Assembly (NCBI GenBank): GCA_015487015.1
Contig: WFQP01000092.1
Location: 1-38,663 of the forward strand
Direction: 5' to 3'
Source: Thiomicrorhabdus sp.
GTDB lineage: Bacteria > Pseudomonadota > Gammaproteobacteria > Thiomicrospirales > Thiomicrospiraceae
Length of the DNA: 38,663 bases
Both the position numbers and the translations under genes were made by a program. How positions within the stretch are numbered: the first letter of the stretch is position 1; each line of letters opens with the position of its first letter. Under the pieces are notes generated by a model. It worked only from the letters and a program-made list of their open reading frames with translations, made no database searches and was not told where the DNA came from. Below, one piece after another: positions 20,307 to 32,751 of this stretch.

Positions 20307-23300
20307 TTATAAATCCTCTAAAAACTCAGATTTTTTAAGCAAAAACTGCATGCCTGCAATGTCAAAACTGTCTACTTTTTCTAACAATTGACTGGCAAAA
20401 AGCGCTAATGATTCATTTTCATACTCTATCGCAAAGTCTGCTGCTTGTTTAGCAAAAGCCTTAATGTCATCAATACTGTTACTTTTAACAGCACGCTGAT
20501 ATAAAGGGGTCAGTTCATCCTTTATGACCTTTTTCAACGGCTCTGGTAAGCTCTTTTCATCAAAATTCGTGATGCGATGAGCCATCTCTTGAGGCTCATC
20601 AAGCTTCTGTTGGTCGTATTCCAAAAACTGCGATAACGATTGAATTAAGTCATTACGTAAAACAGGCTTGCGTAAGTAATCATCAAAATAAGCACGCCTT
20701 ATTTTTTCAAATTCATCCTGCATCACGGAGGCCGTTAAGGCCACAATCGGAAGATCAGGGTTCAGAGACTTAATCACTTTAGCCGCTTCATAGCCATTTA
20801 AAACAGGCATTCGAATATCCATCAAAATAAGGTCAACGTGATTGGAACGATAACAATCAATCGCTTCCTGCCCATTCTCTGCTTGAATAATCGTCAACCC
20901 CGAATCCACAAAATTTTGACAAATTAATTCACGATTATTCAAGACATCATCTACCACAAGTACCGTCGCAGGCTTAAACCGAATTGTTTGGGCATTAAAC
21001 AAAGGAGGGTTGTCTAATTCGTTATAAGAGTGAATAGAGGCAACATCCACCTTTTCAAGTAGAATCGTAAAAATAGACCCTTTATTAGGCGTACTTTCTA
21101 AGCTCATATGCCCCTTCATCATGGCCACTAAACGCTTGGTAATGGAAAGCCCTAACCCCGTTCCGCCAAACTTACCTGAGTCCTGTCCTTCTTGTTGCTC
21201 AAAAACATTAAAAATACGATCTTGCTGCTCTAAAGGAATCCCAATCCCCGTATCCTCAACCTGAATCAACAAGTCAATTTTACTCAGTTGCTCAAATTCA
21301 TTCACCGACTTAACAGATAACTTAATAGAGCCTCTATCGGTAAACTTAACCGCATTGCCCAATAAATTAAACAAAACCTGTCTTAAACGTACGGGATCCA
21401 ATAGTAATGATGGTGGAATATCTGGAGCAATATCGATATAAAAATCCAATCCTTTTTTCTGAATATTCATAATAAAAATGTCCCCAACCTCTTTAAACAG
21501 TTCATGAGGGTTGGTAGCCGTTTTCTGAATGGTCATTTTGCCCGCTTCAATTTTAGATAAATCCAAAATATCATTAATAAGCATTAATAAGGTATTACCC
21601 GCTGACTGAATCGTGTTAATAAATGATTTTAACCTTGGCTCTTTAATCTGTTCATTTAACAACTCTGTAAAACCCAAAATAGCATTCATCGGTGTACGAA
21701 TTTCGTGACTCATATTGGCTAAAAACTCTGTTTTAGACTGGTTGGCAGCCTTAGCATGCTCCATGGCTTCTTTAAGCTTTTTCTCCGCTAAAATACGTTC
21801 GGTTAAATCTACTGAAATGGTTAATAAAGACGATTGATTATGGTACGTAATGGGGGTAACCGACAGCATCATCTCTCGTGCTTTACCTTGAACATCTTTC
21901 ATGGTCACAATTTTTTGCTCGACCTTTCCCTCTTGTTGTAACCGCTGAGTGACCTCATCTCGGTCACTGCTATGCAAATAAAAGTCCATAATATTAAAAT
22001 TTGAAATATCCTCTGACATCACATTATAATCATTCAATGCTTTACGATTCGCGCTTAAAATTTTACCCTCAAAATTTGTGATCAAAACAATCAAAGGAAT
22101 GCTGTCAATAATTCGCTTCATCTGCTCTTCATTTTGCTTTAACGTCGCCTCTTGTGCTTTTTGTTCACTTTTATCTCGCCACGACATATAAATAGCCGGT
22201 TTTCCCAAATAAGGAATGGATACATACACCACATCAACCCAAAAAGTAAAGCCATGCACATCTTTAAGCATCCACTCAAACCGAACCATTCCGTGATTAA
22301 AACAGTGCTCAATAAAGCCTTTACGCTTCTCTTTTGATGTCTGTCCATCAGGCTGAAGCTCAGGGCACCAATTATCCAACCCTTGTTGTAAAATTTCTTT
22401 TTTCTCTGTTAGACCAAGTAACTTTAAAGCGGCATCATTTACTGCCACTACTTTATTTTTTTGAAAAATTAAGTGTCCATCGGCCGCTTTATCAAACAAG
22501 TATTTGAATTTATCTTTCTCTGTTTTCAGTTGCTTTTCAATAATTTTTCGCTGGTTAACCTCTTTGTTTAACTTTAAGTTCCAATAAAACACAACACCCA
22601 TAAAAAATAGGGCAACCAGTAGTATTTGAAAAATTAAGCCATAATCTACCTTGGAAGCAAAACTAAGCTTTGTCCAAGTATTTAAAATTTCCCCCCCCTG
22701 TTTCTCTTTAACCACTTTCATCACCCGATCAAGCAACTGGTGTAATTCAGGCTGTTCTTTAGATACAAACAGAGTCAATTGCATATCTAATGCTGTTTTT
22801 CCAACTACATTTAACAGGTAAAAAGCATTTTGTTTAATAAGATAACTGGCAACAGGCAGTGACAATAAAGCCACATCCGTTTTGCCTGTCGAAACACTTT
22901 CCAGCAGCTCAAGCGGTGTATCAAACTCTATAAATAAATAATCTTCATATTTATCCAACAGAGCCTGGGTATAACCATACCCTTTTACAATGCCTAACGA
23001 GCTTCCTTTCAACTCAGTCAGTGTATTCACAAACTCAGCCTCACCCTCCATTACCATTACAATCGGAACCGTTATGTACGGTTCAATGGGGTGATAATTT
23101 TGAGCCAAATGTGCATCAGCCATATCTCCTGAAATCACATCAACCCTTTTATTATCTGCTAAAGTTAACGCTTCCTGCCAGCTCGCTACAGGAACAGGGG
23201 TAAATTTCAAGGGAATTTCTCTCTCAATAGCATTTAAAAAATCGGCCACAATACCAGAGTACCCGCCTTCTGAATTAAATGCTTCAAAAGGGAGCCACCC

Positions 23301-25640
23301 TGTATCCCCCGTAAAGCGAATACTAGGATTTTTTTGCAACCACGCTCGTTCAGATTGAGTTAACTCAAAATCAGGTTCATATTCGGAGTTCTGCTGCTGA
23401 GCCAACCATTTTGACTCAATCAAGTTTTTTTCGGTTTCGGTAATAACAGCCAACCCTTTGTTTAAAATAGAGGCTAGTTCTGGTGCATCATTTCTTACCA
23501 TAAAATGAACATTTTGTAGCTCCTGATGGGTCGCCTTAAAGGGAACAATCGTGTTAATACCTGCTTTTTTGAGCGAATACGATAACACGGGGTAAACGTC
23601 ATATAATATTTGCGCTTTATTTTGAATCACCGCTTCAATTGCGGCTTGCATAGACTCGGTTTCAAGAATATTAATTTTTGGAAAATAATGTTGTAACGCA
23701 ATAGCTTGGGCAAACCCCTTAGGCACAGCGACTGTTTTACCATTTAAATCACTGATCGTTTGGACTTGTAAATCATCTCGAATAAAAAAATAATTACGTG
23801 CTTCAAAATAAGGTTCTGAAAAAAGGGCAAACCGTTTTCGATCCTCTGTTTGAAATGTAGCGGGTAAAAGATCTATTTTTTTCTGTTCCAAATTACTTAA
23901 ATTGGTGACCCAACGATCGACGGTAATTTCAAAGGTTAACCCCGTTTTATCTCCAACTAACTTTAAATAATCAATGGAAAGCCCTATAGGATTTTGATGT
24001 TTATCCACAAAATCAAAAGGTGGCCAATCAAATTCTGAAGCTACTTTAATCACGGGATTATCCGCCATCCAGTCCTGTTCAGATTCAGTTAATACAAGCT
24101 CTGTAGCCTCTTCTCCAAAATGATTGATCAGCCACTTTTTTTCAATCATAGCTTTTTCTGATTTGGATATGGCCGCCCAGCCTTTATTAATAATAGACTG
24201 CAACTCTGGTGCATCATCTCGGATAAGAAAATGTACATTTTGCAATTCTTGCTGAGTAGCTTTAAAAGGCATAATCGTATTTATGCCTGTTTTTCTTAGT
24301 AAGTAAGAGATAACAGGGTACAAACCATACAGTATCTGTGCCTTACCTTGAAGGACAGCTTCAATGGCCTCTTGCATAGAATCCACTTCAAGTATTACAA
24401 TATTCGGATAATACGCTTGGAGAAGCTGAGTACCTGCAAAGCCTTTAGGCATCGCCACAACATGACCATCAAGCTCCTTTATTTGATGCACTCGCAGATC
24501 ATCTCGAGTAAAAAAGTAATTTTTGGCTTCAAAATAAGGTTCTGAAAAAAGAGCAAAACTTTCACGCTCTTTTGTTTTAACTCCTGCTGGCAATAAATCT
24601 GTCTGTTTATTTTCCAATGCCTTTAAATTTACTGGCCAAAGGTCCGAGGTAAACTTTAATATCAACCCTGTTTTTTGAGCGATTAACCTCAAATAATCAA
24701 TCGAAAGTCCCATTGAATTTTGAGTACTATCCACAAAGTTAAATGGTGGCCAATCAAATTCTACAGCCACATTAACCTCACCATAACGGGCAATCCAATC
24801 ACGTTCATTAGGCGTTAAATTAACCGTATGAACATCGGAATGAGTCAATTGGGATTTTGCATACCACCCTTCATTAATCCTACGCAATGTTAAGGGAGAA
24901 ATATCTTTTAAAGCCTTTTGAATAATCGACATTAAAATGGGCTGTTTTTTATCAATGGCAATGGCTGTTTTCGTCTCAAGTCCATCCACTTTCGCCACTA
25001 GACTTAAATTTGTTAAATAATTTTGCTTAATGATATAAGTAGCAACAGCTATATTACCCACATAAGCATCGGCATAATTAAACGAAACAGCATTAAGAGC
25101 CTCTTCATTTGAAGAGGTTAAATACAACTTCATTTCGGGGTAGTTTAGTTCTAACCACTCATGCAAGTAAGAACCTTCATTTACAGCCACTAATTTATTT
25201 TTTAAACTGGCCATAGAAAAAATATGAGTATTTTCAGTTCGAGCCAAAATGCCTAATGGCATCGTTGTATAGGGGGGGGTAAAACTTAAGTAGGCTTCTC
25301 TTTTGAGCGTTTTTACAGCACACACTAAACCGTCTAACCCCCCTTGCTTCATCTCTGAAATAATTTCAGACCATACACCACTTTTAACTTGGATATTCAA
25401 GCCTGTTTTTTGACGAATAATATCAATAATTTCGGCAGAAATACCATCATGCCTTCCTTGCCTATTTACAAAGTCATAGGGAGGCCAAGCATGATCAGAA
25501 CCCAGTGTAACGACTGGATTTTGTGCAATCCACTGTTGCTCTTCTGGTGTTAAGTTAAGTGACTTCGCCTGCCAAGATAGTAAGCATAATGTGAGAAAAA
25601 GAAAGGACTTAAAAACGAGAGATAGCAATAAATTCATCAA
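20307..25640 (-). CDS. Large BvgS-like hybrid sensor histidine kinase: 4 tandem SBP_bac_3 domains, TM, 2 PAS, HisKA, HATPase_c, REC, C-terminal helical domain
   Basis: Four WPPFxFV/WLPFEAF-type SBP repeats; KTEFLANMSHEIRTPMNAILGF; GIGIPLEQQDRIFNVFEQ; GGTGLGLSITKRLV; VLVVDDVLNNRELI...LILMDIRMPVLNGYEAA. Confidence 0.93.
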   Translation of the reverse strand: MMNLLLSLVFKSFLFLTLCLLSWQAKSLNLTPEEQQWIAQNPVVTLGSDHAWPPYDFVNRQGRHDGISAEIIDIIRQKTGLNIQVKSGVWSEIISEMKQGGLDGLVCAVKTLKREAYLSFTPPYTTMPLGILARTENTHIFSMASLKNKLVAVNEGSYLHEWLELNYPEMKLYLTSSNEEALNAVSFNYADAYVGNIAVATYIIKQNYLTNLSLVAKVDGLETKTAIAIDKKQPILMSIIQKALKDISPLTLRRINEGWYAKSQLTHSDVHTVNLTPNERDWIARYGEVNVAVEFDWPPFNFVDSTQNSMGLSIDYLRLIAQKTGLILKFTSDLWPVNLKALENKQTDLLPAGVKTKERESFALFSEPYFEAKNYFFTRDDLRVHQIKELDGHVVAMPKGFAGTQLLQAYYPNIVILEVDSMQEAIEAVLQGKAQILYGLYPVISYLLRKTGINTIMPFKATQQELQNVHFLIRDDAPELQSIINKGWAAISKSEKAMIEKKWLINHFGEEATELVLTESEQDWMADNPVIKVASEFDWPPFDFVDKHQNPIGLSIDYLKLVGDKTGLTFEITVDRWVTNLSNLEQKKIDLLPATFQTEDRKRFALFSEPYFEARNYFFIRDDLQVQTISDLNGKTVAVPKGFAQAIALQHYFPKINILETESMQAAIEAVIQNKAQILYDVYPVLSYSLKKAGINTIVPFKATHQELQNVHFMVRNDAPELASILNKGLAVITETEKNLIESKWLAQQQNSEYEPDFELTQSERAWLQKNPSIRFTGDTGWLPFEAFNSEGGYSGIVADFLNAIEREIPLKFTPVPVASWQEALTLADNKRVDVISGDMADAHLAQNYHPIEPYITVPIVMVMEGEAEFVNTLTELKGSSLGIVKGYGYTQALLDKYEDYLFIEFDTPLELLESVSTGKTDVALLSLPVASYLIKQNAFYLLNVVGKTALDMQLTLFVSKEQPELHQLLDRVMKVVKEKQGGEILNTWTKLSFASKVDYGLIFQILLVALFFMGVVFYWNLKLNKEVNQRKIIEKQLKTEKDKFKYLFDKAADGHLIFQKNKVVAVNDAALKLLGLTEKKEILQQGLDNWCPELQPDGQTSKEKRKGFIEHCFNHGMVRFEWMLKDVHGFTFWVDVVYVSIPYLGKPAIYMSWRDKSEQKAQEATLKQNEEQMKRIIDSIPLIVLITNFEGKILSANRKALNDYNVMSEDISNFNIMDFYLHSSDRDEVTQRLQQEGKVEQKIVTMKDVQGKAREMMLSVTPITYHNQSSLLTISVDLTERILAEKKLKEAMEHAKAANQSKTEFLANMSHEIRTPMNAILGFTELLNEQIKEPRLKSFINTIQSAGNTLLMLINDILDLSKIEAGKMTIQKTATNPHELFKEVGDIFIMNIQKKGLDFYIDIAPDIPPSLLLDPVRLRQVLFNLLGNAVKFTDRGSIKLSVKSVNEFEQLSKIDLLIQVEDTGIGIPLEQQDRIFNVFEQQEGQDSGKFGGTGLGLSITKRLVAMMKGHMSLESTPNKGSIFTILLEKVDVASIHSYNELDNPPLFNAQTIRFKPATVLVVDDVLNNRELICQNFVDSGLTIIQAENGQEAIDCYRSNHVDLILMDIRMPVLNGYEAAKVIKSLNPDLPIVALTASVMQDEFEKIRRAYFDDYLRKPVLRNDLIQSLSQFLEYDQQKLDEPQEMAHRITNFDEKSLPEPLKKVIKDELTPLYQRAVKSNSIDDIKAFAKQAADFAIEYENESLALFASQLLEKVDSFDIAGMQFLLKKSEFLEDL
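23372..24830 (-). repeat. Internal tandem duplication encoding SBP domains 2 and 3 (about 730 bp each)
   Basis: Both units encode ...DLLPA...FALFSEPYFEA[KR]NYFF[TI]RDDL...PKGFA...GINTI[MV]PFKAT[QH]QELQNVHF... Confidence 0.85.
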
Positions 25641-26655
25641 TGTGCTCTACAAAAATATCCACTAAAACAGGATCAAACTGTGTACTTTTATGTTGAGCTA
25701 TGTACTCAACAGCGTCATCAATTGACCAAGCCTCTTTATAAACACGTTTATGAGTTAAGGCATCAAAAACATCGGCAATCGCAACAATTCTTGCATAAAT
25801 ATGAATTTCTTCTCGTGCTAACCCTTGTGGATATCCTGTACCATTCCATTTTTCATGATGCTGCATCGCAATCACTTCAGCTGCTTTAATAAACTTTCGG
25901 TCAGAAATTTTAAGTACATTATGTGCCAACGTGGTATGCGTTTTCATAATATTAAACTCTTCTTCCGTCAATCGACCAGGCTTATGCAAAATTTCATGAG
26001 GAATAGCTATTTTGCCAATATCATGCATCGGTGCTGCATGAAAAATAACCTGTGCATCCTCTTCGGTAATACTAGGATGATAATGTGCAAGCAATCTTGA
26101 GCATTCCGCTACACGACGAATATGTCTTCCTGTTTCATCCGAATTGGCCTCCATCAGCTCCGTTAAGACATAAATCATCTCTTTTTGATTTTCTTCCAGC
26201 TCCGTCATGAATCGTTTTTCTCGGAACAATAAGCTGTTTTTTAAATTCAAATTGTATTTCTTTAAAATACGCTTGGCTGTGTAGAGCTCCAAATGTGTTT
26301 TAACGCGAGCAATCAATTCTTCTGGGTGAAATGGCTTGGTAATATAGTCAACGGCTCCTACTTCAAACCCCTCTTTAATCGAGTCAACATCAACCTTTGC
26401 TGTCAAAAATATCACAGGAATATCTTGTGTGTTCTTCTGCTTTTTTAACTGCTGACACACTTCATACCCACTTTGCCCTGGCATCATAATATCCAATAAG
26501 ATCAAATCAAATGAATTTGATTCGACTAATTCAAGTGCTTGCTCACCATTTAGAGCAAAAGAGAATTGATAATTTTTCTCTTTTAAAATACTCATCGCAA
26601 CTTGAATATTATCCGAAACATCATCCACAATTAAGATATGAAAATTTTCTGACAC
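25609..26655 (-). CDS. Response regulator with HD-GYP domain (RpfG-like c-di-GMP phosphodiesterase)
   Basis: REC (ILIVDDVSDNIQVA...DLILLDIMMPGQSGYE) and intact HD-GYP (HDIGKIAIP; HHEKWNGTGYPQGL). The 3' end overlaps the kinase start by about 32 nt. Confidence 0.94.
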   Translation of the reverse strand: MSENFHILIVDDVSDNIQVAMSILKEKNYQFSFALNGEQALELVESNSFDLILLDIMMPGQSGYEVCQQLKKQKNTQDIPVIFLTAKVDVDSIKEGFEVGAVDYITKPFHPEELIARVKTHLELYTAKRILKKYNLNLKNSLLFREKRFMTELEENQKEMIYVLTELMEANSDETGRHIRRVAECSRLLAHYHPSITEEDAQVIFHAAPMHDIGKIAIPHEILHKPGRLTEEEFNIMKTHTTLAHNVLKISDRKFIKAAEVIAMQHHEKWNGTGYPQGLAREEIHIYARIVAIADVFDALTHKRVYKEAWSIDDAVEYIAQHKSTQFDPVLVDIFVEHIDEFIAISRF

Positions 26656-26924
26656 GCCTTAAAACCTTTTAAAATTAGTTAAAAACAACAAATTACAAGA
26701 AAAATACCGCGCAATTTTAACAAAACAGTAAACAACCTTACCACCGTATTGAATCCAATAAAATACGTACAACCGCTAAATCAGCAAAAAAATATACCTA
26801 GCAATAGATAGGCCACCATGCAAACTTTTAAAACCACTTTATAATCCTTTAAAGGCTATAATCTACCCCCTTTTGTGTATTCTAGTTTTTTACTCAATCA
26901 TCATCATTTAATAAAGGCATCAAC

Positions 26925-27869
26925 ATGGCTATTCAGTGGTATCCAGGGCATATGCACAAAGCCCAAAAAGAAGTGAGAGAAATATTTAATCAAATTGATG
27001 TTTTTATTGAAGTGCTGGATGCGCGTATCCCTTTCAGCAGCCAAAACCCAATGATTGAAGAGATTCGAGGTGATAAACCCACTATAAAAATCCTCAATAA
27101 GAGCGACTTAGCCGATTCTGAAAAAACACAAGCTTGGCAAGACTATTTAGAAGAAGAAAAACAGGTCAAAACCTTAGCCTTTAATGCACAGCAATCGGAT
27201 AAGCGTGAGCAAATAATTGCCATGATTAAAAAGCTTGTGCCTGAAAAAGTCAAAACGATTAAAACGATTCACGTTTTAATTATTGGCATTCCTAATGTTG
27301 GAAAATCCACCCTAATCAATAACATCACCGGCCGCACAATAGCCAAAACGGGCAATGAACCTGCGGTAACTAAAAATCAACAGCGTATTAAACTTGAAGA
27401 GGGCATTACCTTAATTGATACCCCTGGCATGCTTTGGCCTAATATTGAAAATGAAAACAGCGGTTACCGTTTGGCGATTACTGGTGGCATAAAAGAGACT
27501 GCATTTGAACTGCCCGATATCGCCTCTTATGCTGCAGAATACTTAATGAAAACCTACCCGAATGCCTTAAAGGAACGCTTTAATTTAGATCAGTTACCCA
27601 ATACAGATATTGAGTTTTTAGAAGAAATTGGGCGACAACGAGGGTGTTTACGTTCGGGTGGTTGGATCGATTTAGATAAGATATCTCGAATTTTTATTGT
27701 CGAATACCGTGACACCATACTTGGAAACTTAACCCTTGAAACCCCTGATATTATTGAACAAGAGTTAAAACAAGTCGAAAAACAACGAGCACTCAAAAAA
27801 GAGAAGCTTGAAGCGAAAGAAGCCAATAAAAAAGTACGACGCGCTCGGCATAAAAAGAATAAGCGCTAA
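26925..27869 (+). CDS. ylqF: Ribosome biogenesis GTPase YlqF/RbgA (circularly permuted GTPase)
   Basis: G4 motif NKSDL precedes P-loop GIPNVGKSTLIN and G3 DTPGM; MAIQWYPGHMHKA N-terminus. Confidence 0.95.
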   Translation: MAIQWYPGHMHKAQKEVREIFNQIDVFIEVLDARIPFSSQNPMIEEIRGDKPTIKILNKSDLADSEKTQAWQDYLEEEKQVKTLAFNAQQSDKREQIIAMIKKLVPEKVKTIKTIHVLIIGIPNVGKSTLINNITGRTIAKTGNEPAVTKNQQRIKLEEGITLIDTPGMLWPNIENENSGYRLAITGGIKETAFELPDIASYAAEYLMKTYPNALKERFNLDQLPNTDIEFLEEIGRQRGCLRSGGWIDLDKISRIFIVEYRDTILGNLTLETPDIIEQELKQVEKQRALKKEKLEAKEANKKVRRARHKKNKR

Positions 27870-27906
27870 ACTCTCCCTCCCTCCGATACCCTCAAATATT
27901 AGACAT

Positions 27907-27938
27907 AAAAAAGGCTCTAAAAAGAGCCTTTTATTTTT
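27907..27938. terminator. Bidirectional rho-independent terminator between ylqF and dapB
   Basis: AAAAAAGGCTCT-aaaa-AGAGCCTTTTATTTTTT. Confidence 0.87.
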
Positions 27939-27957
27939 TGATTAAAACTTAAAACGG

Positions 27958-29935
<1,978 letters not shown>

Positions 29936-30043
29936 ATTCTCATACTGTTAACTGGGTTAAGAGGGGGGGGATTTTTATTTTAAACAAATCTTAAAAGCAT
30001 CTCTAAATAATCAATGAATACACTTAAAATTATTAAAATTTCT

Positions 30044-30081
30044 TTAAAATAAAAACGGGCAATTCACTATTGAATCGCCCG
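30044..30081 (-). terminator. Rho-independent terminator downstream of dnaK
   Basis: Minus strand CGGGCGATTCA-atag-TGAATTGCCCG followed by TTTTTATTTT. Confidence 0.85.
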
Positions 30082-30112
30082 AATTATAACGTTTTAAATC
30101 AAACGTACCTGC

Positions 30113-32029
30113 TTATTTTTTAGAGCCATCCACTTCTTCAAATTCAGCATCAACAATATCGTCATCAGCTTTATTTGAATCTCCTTGTGGTTTTTCATCT
30201 CCACCAGCCGCCTGTTTAGCTTGTGCTTTTTCTGCAATCGACTTACTGGCTTCTGCTAGTTTTTCAACACTGGCTTCAATCGCCGCTTTGTCGTCACCTT
30301 TAATGGCTTCTTCAACCGCTTTAATGGCATCTTCAACGGCTGTTTTTTCACCATCCGCTACAGAATCGCCTGCGTCTTTCAGCATTTTTTGTGTGCCATG
30401 AATCATTGCATCGGCTTGGTTACGAACTTCAACCAACTCTTTTAACTTAGCATCTTCTTCCGCATGCGCTTCAGCATCTTTTACCATCGCTTCCACTTCT
30501 TCGTCCGATAAACCAGAAGAGGCTTGAATGGTAATGTGTTGCTCTTTACCAGACGCTTTATCTTTGGCCGATACATTTAAAATACCGTTCGCATCAATAT
30601 CAAACGTTACTTCAATTTGCGGTGTACCACGAGGTGCAGGTGGAATCTCATCTAGATTAAACTGCCCAAGAGATTTGTTACCAGAGGCAATTTCACGCTC
30701 CCCTTGTACCACATGAATCGTTACCGCAGCTTGATTGTCTTCAGCTGTTGAGAACACTTGCGATTTACGTGTTGGAATCGTGGTGTTTTTCTCAATTAAC
30801 TTAGTCATCACACCACCCATCGTCTCAATACCTAGAGATAATGGCGTCACATCCAATAACAATACATCGTTCACATCACCAGATAAAACACCCCCTTGAA
30901 TCGCTGCACCCATTGCAACCGCTTCATCCGGGTTCACATCTTTACGAGGATCTTTACCAAAAAAGTCTTTAACCGCCGCTTGAACCATTGGGACACGTGT
31001 TGAACCACCGACCAAGATAACATCGTCAATTTCAGAGGCAGAAAGCCCAGCATCTTTTAATGCCATTTTACAAGGCTCAATCGTACGCTTTACTAAATCC
31101 TCAATTAATGATTCAAACTTAGCACGTGTGATTTTCATGTTTAAATGTTTTGGGCCCGTTGCATCCGCTGTAACGTAAGGCAAGTTAATGTCTGTTTGCT
31201 CACGAGAAGACAGTTCAATTTTTGCTTTTTCAGCCGCTTCACGAACACGTTGCAGAGCCAACTTATCTAATTTAAGGTCAACATTTTGATCTTTCTTAAA
31301 CTCTTCAGCAATGTATTCAACGATTGCATTATCAAAATCTTCACCACCTAAGAAGGTGTCTCCGTTCGTTGACAATACTTCAACTTGTTTTTCACCATCA
31401 AGGTTAGCGACTTCGATGATTGAAACATCAAATGTTCCCCCCCCTAAGTCATACACAGCAATAGTGCTGTCTTTGGTTACTTTATCCATACCATAAGCCA
31501 GTGCCGCAGCCGTTGGCTCATTGATGATACGCTTCACTTCTAACCCTGCAATTTTACCCGCATCCTTAGTCGCTTGGCGTTGTGCATCGTTAAAGTAAGC
31601 TGGAACCGTTACAACCGCTTCGGTGACTTCATGACCTAGATAGTCTTCAGCTGTTTTTTTCATTTTAATCAATGTTTTTGCAGACACTTCTTGTGGCGAC
31701 AACTTCTCACCATTGACTTCTACCCATGCATCGCCGTTATCTGCGGCCACTATCGCGTAAGGAACCATGTCCTTATCTTTTTGAACCACTTTATCGTCAG
31801 CACGACGACCAATTAAACGCTTAATCGCAAACAAGGTATTTTCTGGGTTAGTGACTGCTTGGCGTTTTGCTGAATCCCCAACAAGTACCTCACCATCTTG
31901 AGTGTAAGCCACAATAGAAGGCGTTGTGCGTACGCCTTCTGCATTTGGAATAACCTTAACCTCTTTGCCTTCCATTACCGCCACACATGAGTTGGTGGTT
32001 CCTAAATCAATACCAATAATTTTAGCCAT
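30113..32029 (-). CDS. dnaK: Chaperone protein DnaK
   Basis: [43 protein letters not shown]-terminus. Confidence 0.98.
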   Translation of the reverse strand: MAKIIGIDLGTTNSCVAVMEGKEVKVIPNAEGVRTTPSIVAYTQDGEVLVGDSAKRQAVTNPENTLFAIKRLIGRRADDKVVQKDKDMVPYAIVAADNGDAWVEVNGEKLSPQEVSAKTLIKMKKTAEDYLGHEVTEAVVTVPAYFNDAQRQATKDAGKIAGLEVKRIINEPTAAALAYGMDKVTKDSTIAVYDLGGGTFDVSIIEVANLDGEKQVEVLSTNGDTFLGGEDFDNAIVEYIAEEFKKDQNVDLKLDKLALQRVREAAEKAKIELSSREQTDINLPYVTADATGPKHLNMKITRAKFESLIEDLVKRTIEPCKMALKDAGLSASEIDDVILVGGSTRVPMVQAAVKDFFGKDPRKDVNPDEAVAMGAAIQGGVLSGDVNDVLLLDVTPLSLGIETMGGVMTKLIEKNTTIPTRKSQVFSTAEDNQAAVTIHVVQGEREIASGNKSLGQFNLDEIPPAPRGTPQIEVTFDIDANGILNVSAKDKASGKEQHITIQASSGLSDEEVEAMVKDAEAHAEEDAKLKELVEVRNQADAMIHGTQKMLKDAGDSVADGEKTAVEDAIKAVEEAIKGDDKAAIEASVEKLAEASKSIAEKAQAKQAAGGDEKPQGDSNKADDDIVDAEFEEVDGSKK

Positions 32030-32114
32030 TTTTATTTTTCTCCAAAGTTCTTATTTCTTAATCTTGTTATCTATATAAGACTGTAAGTTAGTTTTTCAAG
32101 TGCATCTCAAAAAA

Positions 32115-32699
32115 TTATTGCGCCACAATCACTCGAGCAGGACGAATCAGTCTTTCATTTAAGCTGTAACCCTTCTGAATCACATCCACAACCGTATTAC
32201 TTTCATGGTCTGGTGATGGAATCATGGTCATCGCTTCATGAAATTGAGGGTCAAACTTCTCCCCTTTAGGATCAATACGCTCAACATTAAACTCACCCAG
32301 TACATCAAGCAATTGTTTAAAAGTAATATCAATGCCTTCACGAATACTTTCAATCGTCGCTTCTTCTTTTTTCGCGGCATCCACCCCCATTTCCATGGAG
32401 TCCATCGCCGGAATTAAAGCATCCACAAATTTGTTTAAGGCATATTTATGTGCATTTTCAACATCCAATCGTGTACGACGACGCAAGTTTTCCATATCCG
32501 CTTGAATACGCAATGCCATATCTTTATGCTTTTCCGCCTCCGATCGAGACTCAGCGAGTAACGCTTCAATGTCCTCAGAAACAGCTTCCTGTGCTTGCTC
32601 CAAAGCCTCTTCAGAGTTCTCCAAGGCTTCTTCTACGGTTGGAACACCCTCTTCATTGATTTGATCAACACTTCGTTTTTTTGTTTTATTTTCTGCCAC
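32115..32699 (-). CDS. grpE: Nucleotide exchange factor GrpE
   Basis: RIQADMENLRRRTRLDVENAHKYALNKFVDALIPAMDSME; FDPQFHEAM. Confidence 0.95.
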   Translation of the reverse strand: MAENKTKKRSVDQINEEGVPTVEEALENSEEALEQAQEAVSEDIEALLAESRSEAEKHKDMALRIQADMENLRRRTRLDVENAHKYALNKFVDALIPAMDSMEMGVDAAKKEEATIESIREGIDITFKQLLDVLGEFNVERIDPKGEKFDPQFHEAMTMIPSPDHESNTVVDVIQKGYSLNERLIRPARVIVAQ

Positions 32700-32751
32700 G
32701 ACTCTTTTCCTATCTTAATAGTTACACTGCTTTTTAAATTGGGGCTTGTCA

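Noticed and set aside
26843-26862. Palindrome TATAATCCTTTAAAGGCTATAA upstream of ylqF
   Set aside because: AT-rich and overlapping a likely -10 box (TATAAT at 26857); easily a chance promoter feature.
32030-32100. Sigma32-type heat-shock promoter upstream of dnaK
   Set aside because: Minus strand CTTGAAA-N13-TCTTATAT only partly matches the CCCCATNT -10. Suggestive, but too weak to annotate.
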